A stretch of 64,000 bases of DNA from Pandoraea terrigena (GTDB taxonomy: Bacteria; Pseudomonadota; Gammaproteobacteria; Burkholderiales; Burkholderiaceae): positions 1 through 64,000 of the forward strand of contig NZ_CABPRU010000006.1 in NCBI RefSeq assembly GCF_902459705.1, written 5' to 3'. The notes beneath the pieces were generated by a model, which was not told where the DNA came from, did no database searches, and saw nothing but the letters and a program-made list of their open reading frames with translations. The number at the start of each line of letters is the position of its first letter. Positions within the stretch are counted from its first letter, which is position 1. Made by a program: the position numbers and the translations under genes. Of the stretch, positions 27,362-36,252 are shown piece by piece.

Positions 27362-28747
27362 TTACGAGGATGCGCGGTAGCCGTAATCGATACGGTGCGA
27401 CGCGCGAGGATCACGCACGAGGCATGACTGGGCGATGCGGACCGCCGCTTCCTGCGCGGAAAGCATGCACGCCTCGATCGACGCCCCGCGCAGATAATCG
27501 CCAGCGAACGCAAGACCGTCGATGACGTGGCGCGGATCGTCGAGCAGTGCGCGCAGCCGGTAATGATGCGGCGCGTACGCACATAACCCCGGATCGAAGC
27601 GATGTGCGACAAAGTCGCGCCGGTCGGCTCGCTCCACCGGAATGTACCGTCGCAAGGTCGCCTCGGCGAGGTCAAGCAGCGCCTCGGCTTCCGGCCCGGC
27701 AAGGCCGGCAGCGCCGGGCACGCTTGCGATCATGTCGCGTGCCTGGCGGCCACTGAATGTGTAGCGCACGCGATCGAGCCTGTCGATGCCGTAGGCGCCG
27801 GCATTGCTCAGCGCACCATCTGGGCCGAACGACAGGCCGCGCACGTTGGCGGAGAAGATTGGCCGGCGATAGGCGGCCACCACGACGAGCACCGGAAAAT
27901 AACGTATGTCGTCGAGCGCGGCCGCGAGTCCCGCGTCGTGCTCGCGCAGCAAGTCGGCGCTCACCCCCGCCGGGGTGGCAAGCACCACATGGTCGTATTC
28001 CAGGTGATCGATTCGCCCATCGGGTTGCCGTACGTGCAAACCGCAAACCCGCCCGTGACGCACCATGACCCGCTCGACGCTGGCGTTGAAGCGCACCGCC
28101 AACGGGGCGGTTGCCGCACCGATGAACGCCCCCATGCCAGCCTTGAGCTGGTCGTAGGTGTCAAGCCACATGCCCAGATGCGTTCCGAAATTACCGAGAT
28201 GAATTTCGTCGGGCTCCGCACCATTCATCCGCACCGACATCGCTCGCACCACGGCGCGACAGAACGCGGGACTGAAGTGCGAGGCCAGCGACGAATCGTC
28301 GGCATCTCGCGCCAGCCGCGCAAAGGACGGTCCGTCCAGGAACCGATTGCGCGCGTCGAGCCACACGCGTGCGCAAAGCCCGGCAAGACGCATCGCGTCC
28401 GCGGGCGGGCAGCCGCGCAGGTAGGCGAGCGTGCTGCCGAGGCGACGCGTGCTATCGAGCGTGACAATTTTTCCGTCGCGAATGCGCGATGTATTGATAC
28501 CGAAGGGTTCGAACGCAAACGGTCCGAGGGTATGCGCGAGCTTGCGAAAGCGCCGATAGTGCCGCCCAATGTTCTTGCCACCGAGATCGACTCGCTCGCC
28601 GTCGAGGGTGGCCGTGGTCATCCGGCCGCCGGGGGATCGGTGCTGCTCGAGAAGCTCGACATGAAGACCGGCGTCGCGCAGATAGTGTGCGGCCGCGATA
28701 CCGGAAATGCCGCCGCCAACGACGGCGCAGTTCGCAGTGATTGCCAT
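27362..28747 (-). CDS. FAD-dependent oxidoreductase, amine oxidase/phytoene desaturase-like; first gene of the operon
   Basis: A 461-residue flavoprotein. Dinucleotide-binding motif GGGISG (residues 11-16) leads into VELLEQHRSPGGRMTTATLDGERVDLGG, the typical second motif of the flavin amine oxidase/protoporphyrinogen oxidase/phytoene desaturase superfamily; LAFAGDYLRGASIEACMLSAQEAA near the end is its C-terminal FAD motif. Soluble, no signal peptide. First gene of the minus-strand operon with AfsA-type hotdog, desaturase and monooxygenase genes. Probably dehydrogenates or desaturates an intermediate; the substrate is unknown. Confidence 0.85.
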   Translation of the reverse strand: MAITANCAVVGGGISGIAAAHYLRDAGLHVELLEQHRSPGGRMTTATLDGERVDLGGKNIGRHYRRFRKLAHTLGPFAFEPFGINTSRIRDGKIVTLDSTRRLGSTLAYLRGCPPADAMRLAGLCARVWLDARNRFLDGPSFARLARDADDSSLASHFSPAFCRAVVRAMSVRMNGAEPDEIHLGNFGTHLGMWLDTYDQLKAGMGAFIGAATAPLAVRFNASVERVMVRHGRVCGLHVRQPDGRIDHLEYDHVVLATPAGVSADLLREHDAGLAAALDDIRYFPVLVVVAAYRRPIFSANVRGLSFGPDGALSNAGAYGIDRLDRVRYTFSGRQARDMIASVPGAAGLAGPEAEALLDLAEATLRRYIPVERADRRDFVAHRFDPGLCAYAPHHYRLRALLDDPRHVIDGLAFAGDYLRGASIEACMLSAQEAAVRIAQSCLVRDPRASHRIDYGYRASS

Positions 28748-28785
28748 CAGGGATCCCCCGCATGATCGCCAGACTCTCTTAAGTA

Positions 28786-28813
28786 TCGTGATGATGACAC
28801 CCGAATATCACGA
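28786..28813. promoter_or_regulatory. Inverted repeat upstream of the AfsA-type operon, candidate operator
   Basis: TCGTGAT (28786-28792) and ATCACGA (28807-28813) are perfect inverted arms 14 bases apart, roughly 40-65 bp before the first gene of the operon. Two arms on different helical turns suit a dimeric regulator. Confidence 0.4.
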
Positions 28814-29014
28814 CATCCTAAGGATAGGCGAATGCGATTCATCGTTTGCATCCCATGGCGCGGCAACCGATAGTGGACACCACGAAGCATGACCAGGTCG
28901 GCATCGCAATAGCATCGGATACCGATCCAATCATTGGATGGAACATGTCGGAAGCGGTGCGTGCGCTGCGCGGCGACGCTTCGCGCAAATCACCATCACG
29001 CAGCAACAAAAGGA

Positions 29015-29051
29015 AAGGGCCGGGTTCTGTCTGACACAGAACCCGGCCCTT
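29015..29051 (-). terminator. Long hairpin, probable terminator of the parvulin gene
   Basis: A 16-bp perfect stem (AAGGGCCGGGTTCTGT with its complement) around CTGAC. On the minus strand it is followed by TCCTTTTGTTG, a modest T-rich tail, and it lies about 100 bp after the parvulin stop. Confidence 0.6.
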
Positions 29052-29152
29052 GGGGGCGATACCTGACGATCCGACGTTACGTGATCCCTTCATCGAAAGA
29101 CACGCGACGCCTCCTTCACACGACCTGACATGCGTGCCTGGTCGACCGGGCA

Positions 29153-29914
29153 CTACTGCATGCGCAGCGGTCCGTCATCGTCGTTGGCACCGCAAATCTC
29201 GGCGGCCCCGGCAAGCAGCGCCACGTAGTGCCGCAAGGCGCGCGCACGCGCCTGTTCGTACAACTGCGCGGCGATGCGCCCAGCCACGCGTTCGAAGCGC
29301 GGCATGTGCCCTTTCACCCGCCGTTCGATGCGCACCACGTGAAAGCCATAGCGCGTGTTGACCAGTCGCGGCACCACGCCCAGCCGGTCGCCGCAGAACA
29401 GCACCAACTCAAATTCGGGTGCGCCACTGCCACGCGCGAGCATGCCAAGGCTGCCGCCCGCGCGCCCAGACGGGCAATCCGACATCGCTTGCGCGACCGA
29501 TTCGAACGCGTCGGGGTTGGCGAGTACGGTATTCAGTGCCAACTGCGCGCGCTCCAGCGTGGTGGACAGCGGCACCGTCGCCGACATTGCAAACAAGATG
29601 TGACTCGCCTGCACCCTGTCGCCCACGCGAAACTGTCCTGCGTGTTCGTGGAAATAAGCCCGGCACTCGGCTTCCGTGGGACGATGCACATGAACGTCGC
29701 GTGAGAACAGCGCGTCGACGATGGCGTCGTCGCTCGCACCCATCGCATCGTTCTCGTTGAACAAGCGTAAATCGAATGCCCGCTGGCGCAGCAATTCGCG
29801 ACTCACGAGCGCGTGCTGTGCGGCGACTTCCGGATCGGCCGCGTCCTGGTGCTGATCGATCTCATCGGCGACGCGGCGTGCGTCGATGACAATCCCGTTG
29901 ACTCGCAAAGACAT
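29153..29914 (-). CDS. Parvulin-type (PpiC/NifM-like) peptidyl-prolyl isomerase
   Basis: A 253-residue protein with a C-terminal rotamase domain at about 105-205 (VQASHILFAM; DCPSGRAGGSLGMLARGSGAPEFE; TRYGFHVVRIERR), the standard parvulin motifs. The N-terminal half is helical, as in PpiC/SurA-like and NifM proteins. There is no signal peptide, so it should act in the cytoplasm, unlike SurA or PpiD. The ATG at 29914 (MSLRVNGIVID) has GGGAG upstream; longer in-frame starts are less likely. Its client is unknown and no neighbour suggests one. Confidence 0.85.
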   Translation of the reverse strand: MSLRVNGIVIDARRVADEIDQHQDAADPEVAAQHALVSRELLRQRAFDLRLFNENDAMGASDDAIVDALFSRDVHVHRPTEAECRAYFHEHAGQFRVGDRVQASHILFAMSATVPLSTTLERAQLALNTVLANPDAFESVAQAMSDCPSGRAGGSLGMLARGSGAPEFELVLFCGDRLGVVPRLVNTRYGFHVVRIERRVKGHMPRFERVAGRIAAQLYEQARARALRHYVALLAGAAEICGANDDDGPLRMQ

Positions 29915-30243
29915 AACGCACTCCCGCCAAAACATCGACTGCCACCGGTCGCGCCGGCTCGCATGCCGGGGCGCCAAGGTATATCGATGTTGTAGGCGAT
30001 GCGCGTCAGAAAGGCAAATGCCCGCGACGACGGCGCGGGCGGCCGTTGCGCGTCGCACACACTCGCGTACGGCGAGCACCGACCGCCGTGCCGATGATCA
30101 GCACGATCGGCACCATCGAGACGAGCGTCGGCATCGCGCTGTGCGTGACCGACACGCCCACGTCGCCGATGCCCCGACCGGGCAGCCGGACGCAAAAGGT
30201 TAACATTGATACTGATTTGCGCCGGATACCCTTCCCGAACCTT
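29915..30243. other. Gap between parvulin and rhlE, no convincing gene
   Basis: Upstream region of the parvulin gene. A 66-residue minus-strand frame (30006-30206) has one hydrophobic stretch (LVSMVPIVLIIGTAVGA) but an Arg-rich tail and no clear ribosome-binding site; I do not call it. Confidence 0.4.
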
Positions 30244-31866
30244 TCAGCCGCGTTTCGCCTTGCCCATCAGCAAGGCGCCGCCGACGCCGTCGCGACGTGC
30301 CGGGCGCGGCCCGCGCTGCGCGAAATCGCCTCGCTCGGCACCACCGCCCTGCACACGCGAAGCTGTCTGCCCCGTACGGCCGTCGCGAGCTTGGCGCGCT
30401 GCGCCGGTGCCCGGCGTGGCGGCGCGTTGGGCATCGCCCTGGCGCTTGGGCGCCGGCGCCTGATGGCGTGGCTGCCCACCCTGCCCCGCGTTCGCGACCT
30501 GGGCGCCGTTGCCGGTGCCACCGGCCTTTCGGCCACCGCGCTCGCCCTCGCGGCGGGGCTTCGGCTCACTCCCCTGGCGCGCGCCACGATCGCCGTCGCG
30601 CGGCTCCCGGGCTTCACGCGGCGCGCGCGGTTGGCGCGCGTCGTCGTCGCCACCGCGACCGCCACGTCCGCCGGCCCCACGGCCTTGCTGCGTCTTGCGA
30701 ATCGGCTGCGCTACAGCGTGCGGATCCGGGTCGAAGCCCGGGATCACTTCGCGCTCGATGGTGCGTTTGATGAGACGTTCGATCTGCGTGAGCAGTTGAT
30801 GCTCGTCCACGCACACGAGCGACACGGCCTCGCCGTTCGCGCCAGCACGTCCCGTACGACCGATGCGGTGGACATAGTCTTCCGCCACTTCCGGCAGATC
30901 GAAGTTGACCACGTGGGGCAGTTGGTCGATGTCGATGCCGCGTGCGGCGATATCGGTCGCGACCAGCACCTGCAACGTGCCGCTCTTGAATTCGGCGAGC
31001 GCGCGCGTGCGGGCGCCCTGACTCTTGTTGCCGTGAATGGCCAGCGCAGGAATGCCGCCCTTCGTGAGCTGCTCGGCCAGCCGGTTCGCACCGTGCTTGG
31101 TGCGCGTGAACACGAGCACCTGGAACCAGTTGTGCTCGCGCACGAGGTGTTCGAGCAGTTCGCGCTTGCGATCGCGATCGACCGGGTGGATCTTCTGCGC
31201 GACGGTCTCGGCCGTCGTATTGCGACGCGCCACTTCGATCAGGGCGGGCGACTTGAGCAGGCCGTCGGCCAGTTGCTTGATCTCGTCGGAGAACGTGGCC
31301 GAGAACAGCAGGTTCTGACGCTTTGCCGGCAGCACCGCCAGCACACGGCGGATATCGCGAATGAAGCCCATGTCGAGCATGCGGTCGGCTTCGTCGAGCA
31401 CGAGAATCTCGACGCCGGACAAGTCGACCGTCTTCTGCTGCATGTGATCGAGCAGTCGGCCGGGGGTCGCGACGAGAATGTCCACGCCGCGCGCCAATTG
31501 CTTGACCTGCGGCACCATCGACACGCCGCCGAACACGGTCATGGACGTAAGACGCAGGTACTTGCCGTATTGCGTGACGCTTTCCTCGACCTGGGCGGCC
31601 AGTTCGCGCGTGGGCGTCAGCACGAGTGCGCGCACAGGGCGCTTGCCGTTTGCCGCCGGCGCGCGCGCACGCGTGGAGAGCATTTGCAGGATAGGCAGCG
31701 TGAAGCCTGCCGTCTTGCCGGTTCCGGTCTGCGCGCCGGCGAGGAGGTCGCCACCTTGCAGGACGGCCGGAATCGCTTGCAGTTGAATCGGAGTCGGGTG
31801 CGTGTAGCCAAGGTCGGCCACCGCACTCAGGATGTCGGCCGACAGGCCGAGCGTTTCAAAAGACAT
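30244..31866 (-). CDS. rhlE: DEAD-box ATP-dependent RNA helicase RhlE
   Basis: A 540-residue RNA helicase. All core motifs are present in order: Q motif ([21 protein letters not shown]), [25 protein letters not shown], and in the second RecA domain DIAARGID and [10 protein letters not shown]. After about residue 385 comes a long low-complexity Arg/Gly/Ala/Gln tail, which in RhlE proteins binds RNA non-specifically. Roles in ribosome assembly and mRNA turnover at low temperature are known for the family. Monocistronic. Confidence 0.93.
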   Translation of the reverse strand: MSFETLGLSADILSAVADLGYTHPTPIQLQAIPAVLQGGDLLAGAQTGTGKTAGFTLPILQMLSTRARAPAANGKRPVRALVLTPTRELAAQVEESVTQYGKYLRLTSMTVFGGVSMVPQVKQLARGVDILVATPGRLLDHMQQKTVDLSGVEILVLDEADRMLDMGFIRDIRRVLAVLPAKRQNLLFSATFSDEIKQLADGLLKSPALIEVARRNTTAETVAQKIHPVDRDRKRELLEHLVREHNWFQVLVFTRTKHGANRLAEQLTKGGIPALAIHGNKSQGARTRALAEFKSGTLQVLVATDIAARGIDIDQLPHVVNFDLPEVAEDYVHRIGRTGRAGANGEAVSLVCVDEHQLLTQIERLIKRTIEREVIPGFDPDPHAVAQPIRKTQQGRGAGGRGGRGGDDDARQPRAPREAREPRDGDRGARQGSEPKPRREGERGGRKAGGTGNGAQVANAGQGGQPRHQAPAPKRQGDAQRAATPGTGAARQARDGRTGQTASRVQGGGAERGDFAQRGPRPARRDGVGGALLMGKAKRG

Positions 31867-32244
31867 ATATGGACCAATGCACGGGCGCCACGATGTGTGT
31901 CCCCGCGCGTATCGATGTTGTGTGTTCTTGAGGGAATGCCCGCGTAGGGCGTGCGACAGGCATCGCGCTCACTGGGGCGATGCGCCGAAAGACGCCGGCA
32001 AGACGACCCGCCGACGGATGAAAACAAGCGGCTTGGCGGGCGAGGCCGTCGCGGGTACGGCCGTGTCTTGAAAGCACGTAGTTTACCATGCGCCCTTTCC
32101 CAAGTCAGTCGGCATCGGTAGCCGCGTTCGCGCGGGCCCCGAAATTCGGACGTTCGACCGTGCGCCTGCGCGCTTTTCGCCCAAGCCGCTACACTGAGGC
32201 CATTGCCCCAACGCCCCGTCGCCCCTCTACGGCCTGCCTGCCCC
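31867..32244. other. Divergent gap between rhlE and a LysR gene, no gene seen
   Basis: Must hold the rhlE promoter and leader on the minus strand and the LysR promoter on the plus strand. I find no strong box pair, dyad or hairpin. Confidence 0.4.
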
Positions 32245-33159
32245 GTGCGATTCGACCTGACCGACCTGCGCCTGTGCCTGCTGGTTGCCGAAGCCGGCAG
32301 CATCACCGGCGGCGCCGAGCGCGCCCACCTGACACTGGCCTCAGCCAGCGCCCGCATTCGTGGCCTGGAAGAGACGCTGGGGGTCGCGCTTTTCATGCGC
32401 CACCGCCAGGGTGTGATTCCCACCCCCGCCGGGCGCGCCCTGCTCGCTCACGCCCGGCGCGTGCTCGCCCAGATCGAACAGATGCGCGGCGAACTCGGCG
32501 AGTACGCCGCCGGACTCAAGGGGAATGTGCGCATCGCCGCCAACACGGTCGCCATGTCCGAATTCCTGCCCGATCTGCTGGGCGCGTTCCTTGCCGAGCA
32601 TCCGAGCGTGGAGATCTCGCTGCGCGAGCAGACGAGCCAGGCCGTCGTGCAAGCGATTCTCGAAGGCGCGGCCGACATTGGCGTGGTCTCCGACTGGATC
32701 GAACTGACGGGGCTGGAATCGGTGCCATTCCGGCAGGACCGGCTGGTGGTCGTCACGCCACCGGGGCACGCACTGGCCTCTCGGTCCGAGGTCGCCTTCA
32801 TCGGCCTGCTGGACTCGGCATTCATCGGCCTGCCCGAGCGCAGCGCGCTGGCCGAGCACCTCGACGACCACGCCAAGCGCGCCGGACGGCCGGTGCACTA
32901 TCGTCTGCGCCTGAGAGACTTCGACAGCCTGTGCCGTGCCGTGGCGGCAGGGGCCGCCCTGGGCATCGTGCCGATGAGCGCCGCCGCACGCTCGGCCGCC
33001 ACCCTGGGCCTCGGCATCGTGCCGCTCTCGGACCCCTGGGCCCTGCGCAGACTGGTGCTGTGCGTGCGTGAGCGCGACGCCCTGCCCGTCTACGCGCGGC
33101 AATTGCTCGAACGGCTGCAGGCAACGCCCACCGCCACAAATGAAAACGGCACGACGTAA
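32245..33159 (+). CDS. LysR-family transcriptional regulator
   Basis: A 304-residue regulator, helix-turn-helix at about 5-62 (FDLTDLRLCLLVAEAGSITGGAERAHLTLASASARIRGLEETLGVALF) and a substrate-binding effector domain from about 90. I take GTG 32245 (MRFDLTDL) as start, as in relatives that begin this way; an upstream TTG at 32203 would add 14 Pro-rich residues. It converges with the permease gene, so its target is more likely elsewhere or on its own upstream side. Confidence 0.88.
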   Translation: MRFDLTDLRLCLLVAEAGSITGGAERAHLTLASASARIRGLEETLGVALFMRHRQGVIPTPAGRALLAHARRVLAQIEQMRGELGEYAAGLKGNVRIAANTVAMSEFLPDLLGAFLAEHPSVEISLREQTSQAVVQAILEGAADIGVVSDWIELTGLESVPFRQDRLVVVTPPGHALASRSEVAFIGLLDSAFIGLPERSALAEHLDDHAKRAGRPVHYRLRLRDFDSLCRAVAAGAALGIVPMSAAARSAATLGLGIVPLSDPWALRRLVLCVRERDALPVYARQLLERLQATPTATNENGTT

Positions 33160-33170
33160 TCGTCGTGCCG
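33147..33170 (-). terminator. Terminator shared by the convergent LysR and permease genes
   Basis: CGGCACGAC and GTCGTGCCG form a nine-pair stem around GTAATC. On the minus strand it is followed by TTTTCATTT, closing the NCS2 permease gene. It overlaps the last codons and stop of the LysR gene. Confidence 0.65.
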
Positions 33171-33198
33171 TGATCTCCGGCGTGGCCGGCGAGGCGAA

Positions 33199-34506
33199 TT
33201 ACATCGCGGCCGGTGCCGACGCCCCGCGCCCGCGCAGCAGCGCGTAAAGGATGATGGCGCCGAACGTGGCACAACCGATGCCGCCCAGCGAAAAGCTGCC
33301 GAACTTCAGCGTGAAGTCGCCCGCACCGAGCACCAGCGTGACGGCCGCGACGATCAGGTTGCGGTTGTCCGAGAAGTCGACCTTGTTCTGCACCCAGATG
33401 CGCGCGCCGGCCACCGTAATCAGGCCGAACACCACAATCGACACGCCCCCCAGCACCGGGCCCGGGATCGTCTGGATCACCGCGCCGAACTTCGGCGAGA
33501 AGCCCAGCACCAGCGCGATCACCGCCGCCACGGCGAACACCAGTGTCGAATAGATCTTCGTGACGGCCATCACGCCAATGTTCTCGGCATACGTGGTCAC
33601 GCCCGTGCCCCCGACGCTGCCGGACACAATGGTCGCCAGCCCGTCGCCCAGGAAGGCACGGCCCATGTAGCGATCGAGGTTCTGTCCGGTCATGGCGCTC
33701 ACCGCCTTGATGTGCCCAAGGTTCTCCGCCACCAGGATGATGGCGACCGGGGCGAGCAGCACCATCGCTTCGGGCTTGAACACGGGTGCGGCAAAGTGCG
33801 GCAGGCCGAACCAGGCGGCATGGGCCACGATGGCGAAGTCGATCGGCTTGCTGAGACCCAGGCCGTTGGTCAGCACGGCGTACAGCGCATACGCCAGCAG
33901 CAGGCCCACGAGAATCAGCAGGCGCTGCATCATGCCGCGCGCGAGCACCGCCACGAGACCGACGCACAGCACGGTCGCCAGTGCCATCCAGGTGTCGAAC
34001 GGCGCGCCCGAGACGCCCTTCACGGCGACGGGCGCGAGATTCAGGCCAATGACCGCGACAACCGCCCCCGTCACCACCGGCGGCATGAGGGCTTCGATCC
34101 AGCGCGTGCCGACGGCCATCACGATCAGGCCGATGATGGCGTAGAGCACGCCGCAGGCAATGATCCCGCCGAGGGCCACGGGGATGTTCAGGTTCGGCCC
34201 GCTGCCCGCATAGCCCGTCACCGAGATGACCAGGCCGATGAAGGCGAAGCTCGATCCGAGATAGCTGGGTACGCGGCCGCCGACGAGCACGAAGAAGAGC
34301 AGCGTGCCGATGCCGGACATGAAGATGGCGAGGTTCGGATCGAACCCCATGAGCAACGGCGCGAGCACGGTCGAGCCAAACATGGCGACCACGTGCTGCA
34401 CGCCCATCGCGATGGTGGGCGGCCAGGCCAGGCGCTCATCGGGGGCGATCACGCGGCCCGAGGCCGTGTCCTGTTGCCGCCACTTCGGGAAATACCCCTC
34501 TGCCAT
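33199..34506 (-). CDS. NCS2-family nucleobase:cation symporter (uracil/pyrimidine type)
   Basis: A 435-residue inner-membrane permease with about fourteen hydrophobic segments of the UraA/RutG/UapA fold. The substrate-site segments are visible: AENLGHIKAVSAMTGQNLDRYMGRAFLGDG and GGTGVTTYAENIGVMAVTKIYS are NCS2 signatures on helices 8 and 10. The opening VQHVVAMFGSTVLAPLLMGFDPNLA is typical of the uracil branch. AGGAG lies nine bases before the ATG at 34506. Uracil or a related pyrimidine is the likely substrate; xanthine is less likely. Confidence 0.9.
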   Translation of the reverse strand: MAEGYFPKWRQQDTASGRVIAPDERLAWPPTIAMGVQHVVAMFGSTVLAPLLMGFDPNLAIFMSGIGTLLFFVLVGGRVPSYLGSSFAFIGLVISVTGYAGSGPNLNIPVALGGIIACGVLYAIIGLIVMAVGTRWIEALMPPVVTGAVVAVIGLNLAPVAVKGVSGAPFDTWMALATVLCVGLVAVLARGMMQRLLILVGLLLAYALYAVLTNGLGLSKPIDFAIVAHAAWFGLPHFAAPVFKPEAMVLLAPVAIILVAENLGHIKAVSAMTGQNLDRYMGRAFLGDGLATIVSGSVGGTGVTTYAENIGVMAVTKIYSTLVFAVAAVIALVLGFSPKFGAVIQTIPGPVLGGVSIVVFGLITVAGARIWVQNKVDFSDNRNLIVAAVTLVLGAGDFTLKFGSFSLGGIGCATFGAIILYALLRGRGASAPAAM

Positions 34507-34604
34507 ATTGATCTTCTCCTGGGTGTCGTGCCGCCCCGTGCGGAATGTGCGGAACGTGGGTCGATGGGAAAACTGGCGGCAGTGTACGGAGCACCTGCAA
34601 GGAA

Positions 34605-34639
34605 GGCAAGGCGGCGCGCCTGGATCGCGCCGCCTTGCC
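34605..34639. terminator. Long G/C hairpin between acvB stop and the permease gene
   Basis: GGCAAGGCGGCGCG pairs perfectly with CGCGCCGCCTTGCC around CCTGGAT. It lies just after the acvB stop and probably ends the mprF-acvB transcript, although it lacks a strong T run. Confidence 0.55.
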
Positions 34640-34647
34640 ACCGGCCA

Positions 34648-36252
34648 TCACCGCTTGGCGACGCCCTGGAGAATCACGTCGGCCAGCCCGGTGTAGTTAC
34701 CGTCGAAATGGTGCCCGCCGGGCATCTTGACCACCTGGACACGCTTCGGATCGAGTCCCGGGCAGTTGCTGTCGTCTTCGTCGGCCCCATAGACGCACAT
34801 CGCCATGCCGTCGGGCAGACGCTCCACTTCCGGACGAATCGGCAGGCCGTTCTGGCTCGACATCACCCAATTGGTCATGCGGAACTCGAAATCGGCTTTC
34901 TGCCCGAGTCCCATCAGCACGAGCAGTGCCACCCGGTCGCGAGCCGCCGCCGGCAGGCGATTGACCATGAACGGCAGCACATCGGCGCCTTGCGAGTAAC
35001 CGATCAGGATCACGCGCTTCTTGTTCCAGCGCGTCTGATAGAAACGCATGAGGCGATCGATGTCGAGCGCGCCCGACGCCGGCGTGCGTGCCGACCAGAA
35101 ATAGCGCAGCGAATCCACGCCCACCACCGGAATGCCGTGCGCGGAGAGCGCGCCGGCGACATCGCGGTCGAGTCCGGCCCATCCGCCGTCGCCCGACAGC
35201 AGGATGGCGAAGGTGTCGGCCAGGTTCGCGGCAGGCTTGCCCGTGGCTGGCACCTCGACAACGGGCAGGTCGGCCACCGCGGCAGGCGGCCGGGCCGTTC
35301 CCGCCACGTGATGCGCGTTCAGACGCCGGAACGCGTTCTTGTATTGCGTCACCCAGTCGGCCAGCACGGGCGTCGACGATGCCTCCGTCTCAGACAGGGT
35401 GCTGGCGGTATCCGTCCCCGCCAGGCTGCCCGCAAGCCCACCGACGAGCCAACTGGAATTAGGTGTGCGTGCGGCGAACGCCTGCGCCACGTGGTCCGCA
35501 CAACGCGGCGCGCGCGCTGCGGGCCCACCCGCCGGGCCGCCCATTGCCACCCACGGTGCGCTCATGACGGGGGCGGGCAGCAATCGCATCGGCGCGCCGC
35601 CGGCCGTGTGCGTGATGCCGCGTGCGAAGTGCACCCCCTCACCCTGACACAATGGCCGGGATATCGGCAGCACCGGACAGAAGTCGACGGACAGCGCACC
35701 GGAGAACGTGTCGTTACCGGCCTGCGCCAGCATCGCGTAGGCGAACGTCCCGCCCACGCCGTCCCCAACGAGAATCGGCGGCGTGTAGCCGGGCAGCTTG
35801 ACGGCCGCCTCGACCCATCGGCCGAAGTTGTCGAGATCGCCTGCCGCGTAGATGCAGGCAATATCGTCCTTGGTGTAATTCGCCATCAACCGGGCGGTAT
35901 CGATGCCGGCCACCAGCGCCCCGGTATCCGCGAGGGCGCGCGCCATCCGCTCGGCGCGGGGCGTCCAGCCGTCGTTGTCGGAGAAGAAAAGCACCGTCGC
36001 ATTCGGCTCGCCCTGCGGACGGAAAATGGGCACGTGCTCGAAGCGGCCGTGCGTCATGATCTCTGGCGCTTGCGCGGACATCGGCGTCTGGGCCAGCGCG
36101 GCGACAGGCGTCATCATCACCGTCCAGGTCACCGCGGCACCGACCGCGACACGGCTGACCCAGTGCGACGCCCCACTGCCATACGCGCGCCTGCCCGATC
36201 TCACCCGCCCGTCGTCTGCCTTGCCGTACATCGCCATCGTGTGCCCTGTCAT
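34648..36252 (-). CDS. acvB: AcvB/VirJ-family periplasmic hydrolase (lysyl-phosphatidylglycerol turnover)
   Basis: A 534-residue exported alpha/beta-hydrolase-like protein. An N-terminal hydrophobic leader (VAVGAAVTWTVMMTPVAALAQ) precedes two related halves, as in AcvB. The C-terminal half has LLSGDGGWAGLDRDVAGAL (the VirJ/AcvB opening motif), LIGYSQGADVLPFMVNRLP with the nucleophile Ser in GYSQG, and MPGGHHFDGNY carrying the likely catalytic His. In Agrobacterium and Rhizobium, AcvB/AtvA hydrolyses lysyl-phosphatidylglycerol. Here the ATG overlaps the mprF stop (ATGA), so the synthase and hydrolase are translationally coupled. Other in-frame starts are possible within the first ten residues. 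Confidence 0.88.
   Translation of the reverse strand: MTGHTMAMYGKADDGRVRSGRRAYGSGASHWVSRVAVGAAVTWTVMMTPVAALAQTPMSAQAPEIMTHGRFEHVPIFRPQGEPNATVLFFSDNDGWTPRAERMARALADTGALVAGIDTARLMANYTKDDIACIYAAGDLDNFGRWVEAAVKLPGYTPPILVGDGVGGTFAYAMLAQAGNDTFSGALSVDFCPVLPISRPLCQGEGVHFARGITHTAGGAPMRLLPAPVMSAPWVAMGGPAGGPAARAPRCADHVAQAFAARTPNSSWLVGGLAGSLAGTDTASTLSETEASSTPVLADWVTQYKNAFRRLNAHHVAGTARPPAAVADLPVVEVPATGKPAANLADTFAILLSGDGGWAGLDRDVAGALSAHGIPVVGVDSLRYFWSARTPASGALDIDRLMRFYQTRWNKKRVILIGYSQGADVLPFMVNRLPAAARDRVALLVLMGLGQKADFEFRMTNWVMSSQNGLPIRPEVERLPDGMAMCVYGADEDDSNCPGLDPKRVQVVKMPGGHHFDGNYTGLADVILQGVAKR

Larger units (their letters stand above)
28748..29152. other. Control region of the AfsA-type operon, no gene seen
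   Basis: Noticeably A/T-richer than its surroundings between 28770 and 29010. It carries the TCGTGAT/ATCACGA repeat, a perfect ATCCAATCATTGGAT dyad (28925-28939) and a long terminator hairpin at its far end. No coding frame has a ribosome-binding site or family match. Confidence 0.5.

Noticed and set aside
30006-30206. 66-residue minus-strand frame with one hydrophobic stretch
   Set aside because: No ribosome-binding site and an Arg-rich tail; probably part of the parvulin upstream region.
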